Shown here: positions 1 to 10,066 of the stretch, one piece after another
Layout of the letters: every line of letters starts with the position of its first letter
Position numbering within the stretch: position 1 is the first letter of the stretch
Origin: Aculops lycopersici
Taxonomy: Eukaryota; Arthropoda; Arachnida; Trombidiformes; Eriophyidae
Length of the DNA stretch: 64,000 nt
NCBI GenBank assembly: GCA_015350385.1
Contig: WNKI01000002.1
Location: forward strand, 2,208,809-2,272,808
Direction of reading: 5' to 3'
Notes under the pieces: model-generated
The model's input: the letters and a program-made list of their open reading frames with translations, nothing else
Told to the model about the DNA's origin: nothing
The model's database searches: none
Made by a program: the position numbers and the translations under genes

Positions 1-1217
1 TGAACTTGAACGCATAGGAAGTCACCTTGCTTGTGCCAGTACATCTTACAATCAGCAACATTGAACAGTTGCTTGCTTCTAAGCTCATTCTTTGATGGCA
101 TCTCCAGTAGTACAACACGCGATGGACGCAAGTTGTTGTCGTCAGTTCCGACCCAGTAGGCGATGATATTGTCCGACGGTGACCAACTAAATCCACGAAT
201 TCCATTAATCTTGAGTGGTTTCTTGTCCAACAAACCAAATGGTGGAGTCTCGTGGACACCGTAGACACTTAGTGAGTCTGGATTCATCTTGGCAAAGTAC
301 TTGTCATCGTGCGACCACTTGAACAGTGGCCATGGGCATTGAGCCTCATCCACTGGGAACCATCTCTTCTTTGCTCCAGATCTAATGTCCCAAATAATGA
401 TAGCATGTTGATCTCCTTGTTGTGCTAGAGTAGGGCTGAACGTGACAAGGTAGTTTTCGCTTGGCGAAAAATCCAAGAAGCTGACCTCGTCGTGTGAAAA
501 CCTCTGAATTCTAAAGTCGAATGTTTCGCCGGCCCACAGGGCAATACCTTTGTGATGGCAGGTTGCTAGGTAGGTTCCAAGTGGTGACCAGCAAATGATG
601 GATTCTGTCCAATTAGGGCGAGTTTTTACGATTGTTGGGTCAGTGTTCGTGTTTTGAAATATCGTAGTGGTCATTCCTTGATCGTGAACAACACCAAATT
701 GATCGAAGCAATCCTTATCCAACAGCCAGGATCTAAGATTTCCACGATCAACGTACTCCTGTGGCTGGGGTGGTTCCCAATCTTGTGATAGATCCGAATA
801 TTTGTTTATGTCGTGAAATGAATTAACCTCTAGCTTATGTTGCTTATCTAAACGATGACCCTTTTCTAGTGCCTTAACAATTGTCATCGCTTGGGTGGCA
901 TTCTCAAATTCAACGAACATAAACTCTTTGTTATTGCCATTCTCATCTAGTGGATACTCAATATTTACTGGATTTCCATATTTGGTTATGAGCTTGTGAA
1001 TAACAGCCTTGAGTTTCTCCAACTTCTCTGGTCCAACTTGTGGAAGACCATCGATGACAACCGAAGCGGAGAGTCCATCATACTTTTGGGGCTTTTGTTT
1101 CAAGAGATCAGCTAAGAGTTCTTGATCCGTTATATTATCCTCATAATTTTCTGGATCATTGAAATCGGGTTCTGGCTCGTCGTAGAGCCCGTTCGCCATA
1201 TCTGTCATAGTGACCAT
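1..1217 (-). CDS. eIF3b: eukaryotic translation initiation factor 3 subunit B (partial, 3' end beyond window)
   Basis: This is the scaffold subunit of the cytosolic eIF3 complex, which loads mRNA and initiator tRNA onto the 40S subunit. About 405 N-terminal residues are visible of roughly 700 expected; the rest lies left of the window. An acidic N-terminus is followed by an RRM at about residues 50-130 (VVIDGLPQVG and FMFVEFENATQAM as its two core strands). Then come beta-propeller blades with motifs such as WSPLGTYLATCHHKGIALW and FSWSPSDNIIAYW, typical of eIF3b. The start is the first ATG (1215-1217); an in-frame stop lies just upstream at 1230-1232. Further in-frame ATGs follow at codons 4 and 7, so the exact start is uncertain by a few residues. 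No intron is seen. A second eIF3 gene, eIF3k, lies 35 kb away in the same window. Confidence 0.93.
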   Translation of the reverse strand, partial: MVTMTDMANGLYDEPEPDFNDPENYEDNITDQELLADLLKQKPQKYDGLSASVVIDGLPQVGPEKLEKLKAVIHKLITKYGNPVNIEYPLDENGNNKEFMFVEFENATQAMTIVKALEKGHRLDKQHKLEVNSFHDINKYSDLSQDWEPPQPQEYVDRGNLRSWLLDKDCFDQFGVVHDQGMTTTIFQNTNTDPTIVKTRPNWTESIICWSPLGTYLATCHHKGIALWAGETFDFRIQRFSHDEVSFLDFSPSENYLVTFSPTLAQQGDQHAIIIWDIRSGAKKRWFPVDEAQCPWPLFKWSHDDKYFAKMNPDSLSVYGVHETPPFGLLDKKPLKINGIRGFSWSPSDNIIAYWVGTDDNNLRPSRVVLLEMPSKNELRSKQLFNVADCKMYWHKQGDFLCVQV

Positions 1218-1898
1218 TGGATGCCAATATTAGGGTTGCGAGTAGAAGATTGAATTCAGCTGTGATAGTTCAGTTTGCAGGTCAATGGACATTAAGGATG
1301 CTGACAATAGAGGTGCGATAACTTATTTTGCCTAATATATTAATAGTTTTTTTATTAATATCAATTATATATTAGATTTAGGTGTGTGTCTCTTTATAAT
1401 ATGGGTTTTGTTGGTCGATATTTGGTAAATAAGATACGTGGAGCGCAATGTATCCACATGACTCTTCTCTCACATGCAAAAATATGCTCACTCGCTCACA
1501 ACGCGGGCTCAATTCGTCAGCATGCTGCCTTCCGGAAAGCAACCGGCTTTGGACCGCTATTGGGCATGTGCATTTTTGATATCCAAGAGGCGCCACCTGG
1601 CGCTCTTTAATATCGAACTTTTTTCATGACCAAAAATCTCACTAAACTCTCACAGGTTGCAATGACATTACGAGACTAATTGTGGGTCAAAGCTGTAGCT
1701 AGCCATAATATAACCTGCCAAATGCAAAAAAGGTGGCCAGACCAAAAGCAAGAGAAATTAGAGTAATTTCTTGTTATCAATTTATTTTTACTAGCTTTGC
1801 TGATTCATCGTATCATACAACCTTCTCATGGTTCATCCTCAGGTGTCAAAAGGTTTTTAATCTTTCTCTCCCCTTACAGTTAGTTCCGATGATTAGGC
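1218..1898. promoter_or_regulatory. intergenic: eIF3b upstream region and RPSA 3' region
   Basis: No gene is supported here. The part near eIF3b should hold its promoter. It contains CTTCCGGAA (1529-1537), an ETS-type site, and GGCGCCACCT (1589-1598); both have counterparts upstream of RPSA/mRpL22. TTTATT at 1781-1786 reads AATAAA on the minus strand, 113 bases past the RPSA stop, and is the likely RPSA polyadenylation signal. Roles are inferred from position and motif only. Confidence 0.45.
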
Positions 1899-2765
1899 TT
1901 ATGCCCAGTCCGAAGCTCCACCCCATTGGTCGTTCTTGGGCTCCTCCTGCATCTGCATACTCCAGTCTTGTGCAATTGGAGCAACATGTAGTGGCACCTC
2001 AGACATTGGAACTGGCTCCATCAATTCGGCCCCACCGCCCCAGTTGTCCTCATAGCCAACCTTAGCGTCGAGCTTGGGTGCCAAGACACCGGCGTCACGT
2101 GGCGGAACAATAGCAGCAACTTGCTCCTCCTTCTCGGTTTCCTCAGCGTCACGGTGGAAGTACAAGTCGACCATCACGTCCCATGGTCTCTCACGCGAGA
2201 TCTTAGCCCTCATTCTTAGAACCTCACGGGCTAGCATCCACCACATTAGACCAATCGAGAGTGTGTTCTTGTTGTTACATGGGATGGCAATGTCCACATA
2301 CTTGATGGGCGAGTCAGTGTTACACAGAGCAATGACTGGGATGTTGACATAACTGGACTCAGTGATTGGTTGATGGTCAGCCCTTGGGTCAGTGATAACA
2401 AGCAACTTTGGTTCCCTGAACGCAGCTTGGCTCTGATTTGTGAATGCACCTGGAGTAAAACGGCCAGCAATTGCTGTCGCTCCAGTGGCTGCTGAGAACT
2501 TCAAGACAGCTCTTTGGCCGTAGCTACGAGTTGAGACAGCATATACATCGGCTGGGTTCTCGATGGCGCAAATGGCCCTGGCTGCTAGCATCAGTTTCTC
2601 CCAAGTTTTCTTCAAATTGATGATGTAAATACCATCTGATCTACGCTTGTAAGTGTATTGTTGCATTTGAAAGTTCATATTCTTGGATCCAATATGAGAG
2701 GAGCAGGCGAGGAACTTGGTGACATCATCCTGCTTGATAGCGAGAACCGACGATCCGGCGGACAT
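1899..2765 (-). CDS. RpSA: 40S ribosomal protein SA (uS2, laminin-receptor family)
   Basis: Component of the small cytosolic ribosomal subunit, needed for 40S maturation. The 288-residue product has the usual length. The conserved uS2 core runs from about residue 10 to 205 and includes IINLKKTWEKLMLAARA, RFTPGAFTNQSQAAFREP, TDPRADHQPITE and CNTDSPIKYVDIAIPCNNK. The C-terminal tail has the family's acidic patch and W-containing repeats (a GGASDWA-type end). The start is ATG at 2763-2765. It is a single exon; the same gene has introns in many animals. The likely poly(A) signal is at 1781-1786 (minus strand). It is divergent from mRpL22, with a 547-bp shared upstream region. Confidence 0.97.
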   Translation of the reverse strand: MSAGSSVLAIKQDDVTKFLACSSHIGSKNMNFQMQQYTYKRRSDGIYIINLKKTWEKLMLAARAICAIENPADVYAVSTRSYGQRAVLKFSAATGATAIAGRFTPGAFTNQSQAAFREPKLLVITDPRADHQPITESSYVNIPVIALCNTDSPIKYVDIAIPCNNKNTLSIGLMWWMLAREVLRMRAKISRERPWDVMVDLYFHRDAEETEKEEQVAAIVPPRDAGVLAPKLDAKVGYEDNWGGGAELMEPVPMSEVPLHVAPIAQDWSMQMQEEPKNDQWGGASDWA

Positions 2766-3312
2766 GTTGGCTGATCAATAATATTTTTTTAAATTATACC
2801 AAAAAGAGCTAAATCTAGAGGCTAACAGTTGGTTAAAGATTTAGGTTCAGCAACGGATTATGTCATTAAATATATTGGATTGATATTTTTGCTAAATATA
2901 TTAGATTACCTTTGCGAGGGTATGGTATGGGAATTTCACAATGTCTCTCTACACCGAAATGTGCTGGCGGCATGCGAATCTCAACTGCACCACTGGGGCA
3001 AAAGCAGCAGCATATGCGTGTGGAGTGCCGGCCACATGCCTTCCGGAATACTTGTGTCCTGCAGATCGCACAATCACCATGTGTGCGGTCCCTAGATTCT
3101 GCAATGCATATGTTCTAACTCTAAGGGGGAAAGAGTTTAAACTGCAGGAATCCGCGTGGCGCCATCTACGAATTTGCTGAATTTTCCCCTGAAACTTTTC
3201 TCGTGCAACTTTTGTTTATACATTGAACCATGTGACTTACCATTTGTCGATTTCTCATATCGTCTTATTGTTAGATGGTTGAGAATTAAATCTTATTAGA
3301 TTTCATATTATA
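2766..3312. promoter_or_regulatory. shared upstream region of RPSA (-) and mRpL22 (+)
   Basis: This 547-bp gap lies between two divergent translation genes. It contains CTTCCGGAA (3040-3048), an ETS-like core, and GGCGCCATCT (3158-3167), matching elements upstream of eIF3b. Short open frames here begin with non-ATG codons or lack protein-like character, so none is called. A bidirectional promoter is inferred from the gene arrangement. Confidence 0.4.
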
Positions 3313-3978
3313 ATGTCCTCTGTTATTACCAGGTCCATGTCCTTATGGACAAGAGGACTTCAGCTAACGCCAGCAACTGCGATCTTTCTCAACAAAAACC
3401 TTATTGCAAACGCCTGGGTAGGATCTTACAGAATAAACAACCCATCAGAGTATATAGACACATTTCCGAAACCCAAGAGATGGCCAAGGTACAATGAGAT
3501 AATCAAGCCCCCTCAGCTGGATGCTAAAGAAGAAAAGAGGCCGGCCACTTACTACCATTATCGCGAAAACATAAAGTATTCACCTAAAAAGATGTGGTAT
3601 GTCACCAAGTTCGTGCTAGGTCAGAACGTCGACGAAGCGGTAAAGCAGCTAAGATTTATGCCACATAAAGGGGCTCAAGTTTGTGCCGATGTCCTTGAGG
3701 AGGCTCAAGAGAAGGCTGTCAGAGATCATGGTTTTGAATTCAAATCAAACATGTGGATTGAGGATTGCAAGTGCGTTAAAGGTTTAGTCATCAAGGGAAC
3801 AAGGCGGCATGCCAAGTGTAGATTTGGGGTTGTACACTATTTCTATTGCCATCTTCTGGTCAAGCTCACAGAGGGAGAACCGCCGAAGCACTTCTTCCAG
3901 CCGAGGAAGGATGGAAACGATCACCTGAAGGAATTTTTCGATAATTTAAGAAATCGAAAGATTCATCAAGGTCTCTAG
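3313..3978 (+). CDS. mRpL22: mitochondrial large ribosomal subunit protein uL22m
   Basis: Nuclear-encoded protein of the mitochondrial 39S subunit, lining the peptide exit tunnel. The 221-residue product carries the uL22 domain at roughly residues 90-200. Matching motifs are IKYSPKKMWYVTKFVLG, EAVKQLRFMPHKGA, EEAQEKAVRDH, SNMWIEDCKCVKG and KGTRRHAKCRFGVVHY. The N-terminus is rich in Ser, Arg, Thr and Leu with almost no acid, as expected for a mitochondrial targeting peptide. The start is the first ATG (3313-3315). It is one exon, divergent from RPSA and followed by a gene on the same strand. Confidence 0.93.
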   Translation: MSSVITRSMSLWTRGLQLTPATAIFLNKNLIANAWVGSYRINNPSEYIDTFPKPKRWPRYNEIIKPPQLDAKEEKRPATYYHYRENIKYSPKKMWYVTKFVLGQNVDEAVKQLRFMPHKGAQVCADVLEEAQEKAVRDHGFEFKSNMWIEDCKCVKGLVIKGTRRHAKCRFGVVHYFYCHLLVKLTEGEPPKHFFQPRKDGNDHLKEFFDNLRNRKIHQGL

Positions 3979-4324
3979 TCAATTGTATCTTAGGGTTTTA
4001 TGTTTCACACAGCTTAGCAACTACATAAATGAATCCTAGAGCAACATTGTGATTCACAACACATAGCACCACAAAATCAATTTCGTTTGATTCAGTCCTG
4101 CAATGTTTTATTCCCCTTTATCATTCTGTCATTCAAAGTTGGGAATTGTAACTACTCTCGTAAGTCGACCAATTTTTGCCTCATCAGCAGTTTCGTGTTG
4201 ATGTTTCGAAATCTTGCATGAGGCTCATGCATTGAGTTTCGATTTATGCTTAAAGAATCTATTCATTCGTTGACAAAGCCTGTAACTTATAACTGCCAAT
4301 CTAGTCTAGATTATATTTGCAATT
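3979..4324. other. intergenic, mRpL22 3' and next gene 5' region
   Basis: This 346-bp gap holds no recognisable gene, RNA or repeat. It must contain the mRpL22 3' UTR and the promoter or 5' UTR of the 4325 gene. Confidence 0.5.
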
Positions 4325-5815
4325 ATGGATTTGAGGACAATATTAATTGTGATAACCTTAACTCTAACGTTCTTGGCTCCATTCTTATTACCTACCGGGG
4401 CCGAGAGATGTACACCACATGGATTCGTCTATGGTGAGAACAATATCATCGACCAGTTGATGATGTGCTCGCTTAGCAAGTCATTCGATTTAGATCTAAC
4501 CCCAAGAGGCGAGCTTGTCAAGAGCACTGCAAGAGCCCTCGTCGACCAGGGATTGTCCGAGAAGACGTCCATCTTATACGCCAAGCTAAGTGGACTATGG
4601 ACAGCACAGAGGCCGAAGTTCGTCGATTCCGGATGGAGGTGTGAGGGTAACAAGACAACTCTGAGCTCAATTATTGAAATTAGCGGACTCTCGTTGGATG
4701 TTGTAGAGAAGGTGGACATACCTGTAAACAGGAACCAACATAAACTAATGACTCATAAGCCCTGCCGAACTTTTGACTTGCCCTTCTGGCTGTGTCGCCA
4801 AACAAAGCCTATTTACAAAACCATCAAAACTTGGGTCAATCGCGCATATTTCAACCTAACCCTGAGCCAGTATCCAGGAAGAAACAAGCCTCAGATTGAA
4901 AAGTTGTCATTGATTTTCACCTGCCCCGAGCACTTCAAGCAAAAAATTACCCACTCACCGTCGACCATGCACTTGTTGACCAAGCATATCCCATCAAACA
5001 ATTTGCCCTTGACAATGCACAGTCCTCCAATGTACCCAAATCCAGCAGCCTCGTCGCAAACTCCATCGACCTCGAGAGCATTTCAGACGGGACCATATGA
5101 AGCAGAAGCCACCAAGCCACAACACTTTTTGCTTCCGGAAATGCCTCCACCAGGTGTCTTCAATCAACAGCAGCAGCAACAACAACAACAGAAGCACAGC
5201 GAGCAATTGACAGGTGGCTACCAGAGAACCAGTTACACTTCTACTCAAGATGGCAAGAGTCCAGTGCTACCTCCTTACCACCACTCGGTGAATGCCATCC
5301 TCGGGCAAGTTGAGAGTCTTCTAGAGTCCAGCATCAAAGGTTGCATTAGATCCGTCGACTCTGACTTGTCGCTTATGGTTAATCATAGTTCATTTGAAGC
5401 AGAGAGGTTCAACTATCATGGGCACACGAGTGGTGATGAGGATTCCCAGGATAGCGAGTCGTTTGAGTTAAACTCTGACGAAAAGGACGAATCGTCATTC
5501 AAATCTGACTCAAATGGGTTTCACGGATTGCGCAACGAGTGCTCTAGTAGAGTTTGGCTGAAGAATCGACTAAATATTGCGGAGCAAGCGATTAGTCTTA
5601 ACCCACTGCAAGCCAACCAAGTAACGCCACAAACCTCGGCCACCCTTCAAAAGCGAGGCGACATTTCACCGGCGCCGCCGTCTAGCTCATCCGGCTACCA
5701 CTTGACTGAAAATCCAAACGAGTTGCTCGATCCAAATGGTCACTACGAGACTAGACCATCACCATCAAATTCATTCATGATCGACGACGATAAGGCCGAC
5801 GAGGAGGAGCTATAG
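4325..5815 (+). CDS. predicted secreted acidic protein with polyQ tract, unrecognised
   Basis: I do not recognise a family. The 496-residue product starts with a clear signal peptide (hydrophobic residues about 5-25, then GAERC), so it is probably secreted or on the cell surface. The N-terminal third (about residues 28-205) is the structured part, with cysteines, tryptophans and N-glycosylation sequons (NKT, NLT). From about residue 215 it becomes low-complexity: Pro/Ser/Thr-rich, with a Q9-10 run near residue 280 encoded by mixed CAG/CAA codons. Another hydrophobic-amphipathic stretch follows (AILGQVESLLESSIKGCI). The tail is strongly acidic and Ser-rich, ending in DEEEL. The start is ATG at 4325 in one uninterrupted exon. 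It is very likely a real gene, because length, signal peptide and glycosylation sites agree, but its function is unknown. Confidence 0.75.
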   Translation: MDLRTILIVITLTLTFLAPFLLPTGAERCTPHGFVYGENNIIDQLMMCSLSKSFDLDLTPRGELVKSTARALVDQGLSEKTSILYAKLSGLWTAQRPKFVDSGWRCEGNKTTLSSIIEISGLSLDVVEKVDIPVNRNQHKLMTHKPCRTFDLPFWLCRQTKPIYKTIKTWVNRAYFNLTLSQYPGRNKPQIEKLSLIFTCPEHFKQKITHSPSTMHLLTKHIPSNNLPLTMHSPPMYPNPAASSQTPSTSRAFQTGPYEAEATKPQHFLLPEMPPPGVFNQQQQQQQQQKHSEQLTGGYQRTSYTSTQDGKSPVLPPYHHSVNAILGQVESLLESSIKGCIRSVDSDLSLMVNHSSFEAERFNYHGHTSGDEDSQDSESFELNSDEKDESSFKSDSNGFHGLRNECSSRVWLKNRLNIAEQAISLNPLQANQVTPQTSATLQKRGDISPAPPSSSSGYHLTENPNELLDPNGHYETRPSPSNSFMIDDDKADEEEL

Positions 5816-6128
5816 CGAGGGGACATTGGAGTGGACGACAATCATTCAAATGAGCATCGATCGGACTTTGAATGTTTGATTGACTGCCATCGTGATGGTG
5901 GTGGTCGTTGCCATCGCGCCTCTCAATGCGCGATACCAAACTAAATATATGCAAATAGAATTGGTTGGCGAGTGTATTTGTGTACGTGCTTTAAGAGTTT
6001 TGTATATATAGCTGCCTAAGCCGCTAGTCAAGGCAGCCGGCTGGCTGGACGTGAGGCGGAGTGACCGTTAGATTTGTTGGCTGGTTAATATATACGACTC
6101 AGTTTATTTCAGTAAGCTAGCTAGCTTG

Positions 6129-6152
6129 CCAGCCAGCCAGCCAGCCAGCCAG
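6129..6152. repeat. (CCAG)6 tetranucleotide repeat
   Basis: Six perfect CCAG copies lie in noncoding DNA, flanked by AGCTAGCT-like sequence. Confidence 0.95.
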
Positions 6153-7573
6153 CTTAGCCAACTGCTAGAGGGCTTATTCTTATCGCTCAGAGCTAACGAG
6201 CACTCCCCTGTCGCTATGTCACTAACCCAAAACCACGCAACGAGGCTTCAGCAAGTAGTTGGACTTTCTGAGAGTTTATCTCTTTGATCAATCTGTTTTA
6301 GTGGTAGATGTAGTTGTTGCTCCTAGTTGCTGCTCTTACTGCCACGGTTGCTCATTATCATCTGCGAATGAATCACTGTACTCTTGCAAAAGTTTTGTCT
6401 GCCAGTTAGCTAGCTTGACATTTTCAATCGACGGGCCCCATCGAATTCTTTGTCTGGTGGTGTCGCCGATGCCACCACCGCCGCCGCCACTTCCTCTTCC
6501 GCTACACTTGACAGTCTATCTCGTCCAACACCAGTTAAGGCTCAAACTTTGTTCGAATCATGCGTGACATTGGACCAAAATTGTAACAGCGACAACCTTT
6601 CAGATTCTAGCGACCATCAGCCGGCTAGCTGGCTTACTGTCTGCCTGACTGACTAGTCAACCGATTGACAAACAATCGAACCTTAATGGCTTACTCGTCC
6701 ACTTTGTTGCTCCTCTTTTACCCGCTGGATTGCAGCTGACTGCTGGGACCTGCAAAGATTGAAGGTTGATCGCGAAAAGTCACGATTTGCTCGAATTTGC
6801 AAAGTTTGCAATTAGAGCTCACGATGAGGTCAGTCGAAGTTGACTTTTTGGAGTGACTAGTCGAATTGATTTGTCACTCCAAAAACACAGCCACATTCTC
6901 AAGATTTCATGTCGATTTAGGGCATAATCCTCGAATCATATATTCCGTTGTCTCAACATTCATTTGTCATTATTCTTTGTCTAGAGAAAGTCTCAGGGTT
7001 CCACAGATCGGCACACGAGTAAACGCGCTCATTTTGAGTGAGCAAGGGAGTCCGAGGATGACTCGGGCGCCGCGTGAGCGGAAGTTGCTTATGAGCCACG
7101 CTAGGAGAACAAGTGGCGATTGGTTGGGTCCATTTGATAGAGAAGAAAACTGGCGTATAGAACACAATGGACGTTTTGTGCTGTGTCCAAATTTTCCTCC
7201 AGTCAACTCTGTCGTTTCAAGTTGTAGATTTCCAAATCTCGTAAGCAACTTTATCATGTCATCGGCAACAAGACAACGACAGCAACGACAACAACCATCT
7301 AGCGCCCAGCTGGATGCCATTGTGTCGTCGCTGTTGATACCCATTCTTCTCCAGTCAAACGCAGAGACCAATCACTTTGGTTATATGTGATGTAGTGTGA
7401 GACTGACGACAATGAGAAAAATATGCTTGCTCTCTCCCTGTTTTGGCATCTTTTCTAACTTTCCATAGGGTGAATGTCCTATGAAGATAAAAATAGAGCA
7501 ACTTAAAAACGTTGTTTGCATCGGAAGCAAAGGAGACAGTCAACTGTAGGGATTCTTTCGTTTGGGGCAAGCA

Positions 7574-7759
7574 ATGAGTAAATTGTATCCAAATGTCTTG
7601 GCACTCATTTTGGCTTGGTGGGCGAGATTTGAAAAGCAATGTGATGAAATGTATATTGAATCAGCTCCTGTTCAAGAAACCGAAAGCAAGAGTTGCATTT
7701 CTTCTAGTTCTAAACCTCAAGAAGATGCCAAGAGAATTTCCGACCAAACTACGCTTTAA
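7574..7759 (+). CDS. small open reading frame, 61 codons, doubtful
   Basis: An ATG-started 61-codon frame encodes a peptide with an N-terminal hydrophobic/aromatic stretch (NVLALILAWWARFEK), then a polar Ser/Glu/Lys-rich tail. The local sequence is freer of simple repeats than its surroundings. There is no family resemblance and no strong start context. It may be chance; it is listed because it lies in a 4-kb stretch with nothing else coding. Confidence 0.15.
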   Translation: MSKLYPNVLALILAWWARFEKQCDEMYIESAPVQETESKSCISSSSKPQEDAKRISDQTTL

Positions 7760-8416
7760 TCTCCTTACAAAGCCACGTATATTACACTGGGCATGCAAAT
7801 TCAAGTTCTCCTCTACCTTCAACACGACCTTTTTGCTTTAGTCCAACTGCTGCCAAGAGCAATAAATAAGTTTTTCGTCATCTTCTTGTCGACGTCAAAA
7901 TCGACGTTCCATCCAGAGATCAACGCGAGCCAATGAACTGGTCGATGGCTAGTAAACGATGCGCTTTTTTGGGGGCCTCCGGCGATCAACAAACAATCTG
8001 CTTGGGTTCGCTGGTTGTTTGTTGGTTTATTTGATTTTCGTATCTGCTGCTCCTTCGGTTCACCTGAGTCCCTCGGCCAGGTTAACTTGGGCAAAAAGAA
8101 GAGGAGCGTCAGCTATGGCGAGAACCGTTCGAGAGTTTCCATCGTGGAATTGCGTAAGTGAGCCAAGAATAGGAGAAAAAGTAAGCCCCCAGGCGTCTGG
8201 GTTCAAGTTTCTAAATATACCAATTCAACTGACGAGTTATCGCTTCTGTACCAAACTAGCGCCGATTGATGGCTTCAAATTAATTAGTTGATTGAGTGAA
8301 GGAGCCATTGAGATTGATTTCCGTTTCCTTGGCTGCCACAAGAGAGAAGATGCTGCTGGTGCTGCTGCTGCCACTCACTGGTTTTAATTACCAAGTTACC
8401 CGACCGATAGATCTAT

Positions 8417-8448
8417 CGGTCGGTCGGTCGGTTGGCTGGCTGGCTGGC
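8417..8448. repeat. (CGGT)4(TGGC)4 compound tetranucleotide repeat
   Basis: Four CGGT units are followed directly by four TGGC units in the GluCl 5' region. Confidence 0.9.
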
Positions 8449-10066
8449 GTATTGCTTTGAAGGTCCGTGTCTTAGGATTGAATTGGATTGAATCGAAGAA
8501 GTCCGTGTCCAATGAGAGAGAGATCAAAGGGGCGCCCAGTTGATCAGTCGCCATCGTCAGCTGTGGCCAAATTTAGGTGGCAACTGGAAGCACAATGCTC
8601 AATTCGAAGGCCAAGAAGAGACGGAGCAGAACCAAGAAAAGGGAAAAGAGCCAATGCAAATAGCTGACAGGCAACTGACAAGTTGATTGCATTTAGTTTG
8701 AAGCTTCAGATGCTTGGCCGCTGCGTTTTCCTTGCCACTGGCTGTCCAACTTCCAACCTCTTGCTGGCCGTTTGACCGTTAGATGTGTTAACATAGATGA
8801 GCAAGCCGGGAGTTTGAAGGAGCGGTTGCAAATTTGTGGATCGTTCGTTTGATCGCCGCCGCAAGGCGCCTAGCGACGGGCTAGCTCGACAGCGGTTTGC
8901 GCATGCGGCCGCGCGCCTCGTGCTTCCGCTTAGCGAGTGATCACCTAGCGACTTGCCTATTTGTTGTCGCATAAACTGGAGGGATTTAGCATTGAGACCA
9001 AATAGCAGAGCTGCTGCAAACTAAACTAGGCTCAGTCTGGTCTCAAAGTTACGTAAGGTTTTCAGCGTTAGTGTTAGTCGAGCTCTCGAGCATCAATTGA
9101 ATGTTTGACGCAAAACTTGACGCCACTTCCAAGTTTCGTCTCCCTCGTTTTCCCTGTCTATTCTCTCTCGCGCGCTCTCTGTCTCTCTCGCTCTCTTTAA
9201 CTTTGACTTGATTGTCGACTGTGACAACAACTAAACGCAACAAAACTCAAGGGGCGGATCCATTAGTAGAGACGGTAGTGTAAAGTTGTTTGTTGTTTCG
9301 TTGTTTATAACATAAATACACACACAAGCTCACGAAAGAGAGAGAGGGAGAGATAGTGAAGCGCGAGTCAAGTGGCATGAGTTGAATCGATCGGACGGAA
9401 AGGAGAAAAAGAGAGCATCAAGAGCAGAGGCATCAGTTGCATAACCATGAGCCGTGAGCAGTGGGCCACGACGAGCAGTAGCCGTCCAAGTTGTAATAGT
9501 TGTGTTAGTTTGTTGGTCACCAGCACCACTGCCACCAGTTTATCTTGCCTAAACTGGTGTAACCTTTGCCAAAATCAATTTCCAAGTCAACAGCGGCACC
9601 TAGCTAGCTCCTGTTCAAGACGCACAAGTTGTCAAGCTCAAGTTGTAGCGACGGACCAGGAAACTCAAATGCCATTTAAATTCTATGAGTCGAAAAGGTG
9701 AGTAGTAGTAGTAGTAGTGGTAGTGGTTTAGAGGAAAAGAATTACAACGATTTGTTTAGATGCTCCAGCTTAAGAGACTAATATATAAAATTTTTATTGA
9801 TATCAACGAAAAAACATCTCACTAAAACCAAATCAATTAGCAAGTTGCACAATCAACTAATCATTCATAAGAACTATTATTATAAAGAATCTAATGGGAG
9901 ACAAAACTTTGCGCGCTTGCATCGAAATGAGCATCTACTTCCGGTTAGTGCTACAAAATCTAGCCTAAGAGTTGAAGTGATCGCAAAAAAAATCACCTCA
10001 AGAAACGAGATGTCGTCGTTTACAAGATCAAAAGTAAAAACTATCTTGAAATTGAAAAATAGAACA

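Larger units (their letters stand above)
5816..10066. other. 4.25-kb noncoding region: 3' of the 4325 gene and 5' region of GluCl
   Basis: No conserved coding sequence is visible. The sequence is full of short tetranucleotide runs (CCAG at 6129-6152; CGGT then TGGC at 8417-8448) and GCTAGCTA-like stretches. It includes a purine-rich leader-like segment (about 9330-9420) and a possible 5' UTR exon donor near 9699 (AAAAG followed by gtgagt). Open frames of 100-170 codons at 6866-7390 lack ATG starts and family likeness. It probably holds the GluCl promoter and 5' UTR exons (inference). Confidence 0.5.

Noticed and set aside
5160..5195. CAG/CAA run as a simple repeat separate from the gene
   Set aside because: It is in frame in the 4325-5815 coding sequence as a polyQ tract with mixed codons, so it is described there.
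6866..7390. 174-codon plus open frame
   Set aside because: Starts with a non-ATG codon, overlaps a 133-codon minus frame, and shows no domain or conserved-looking core.
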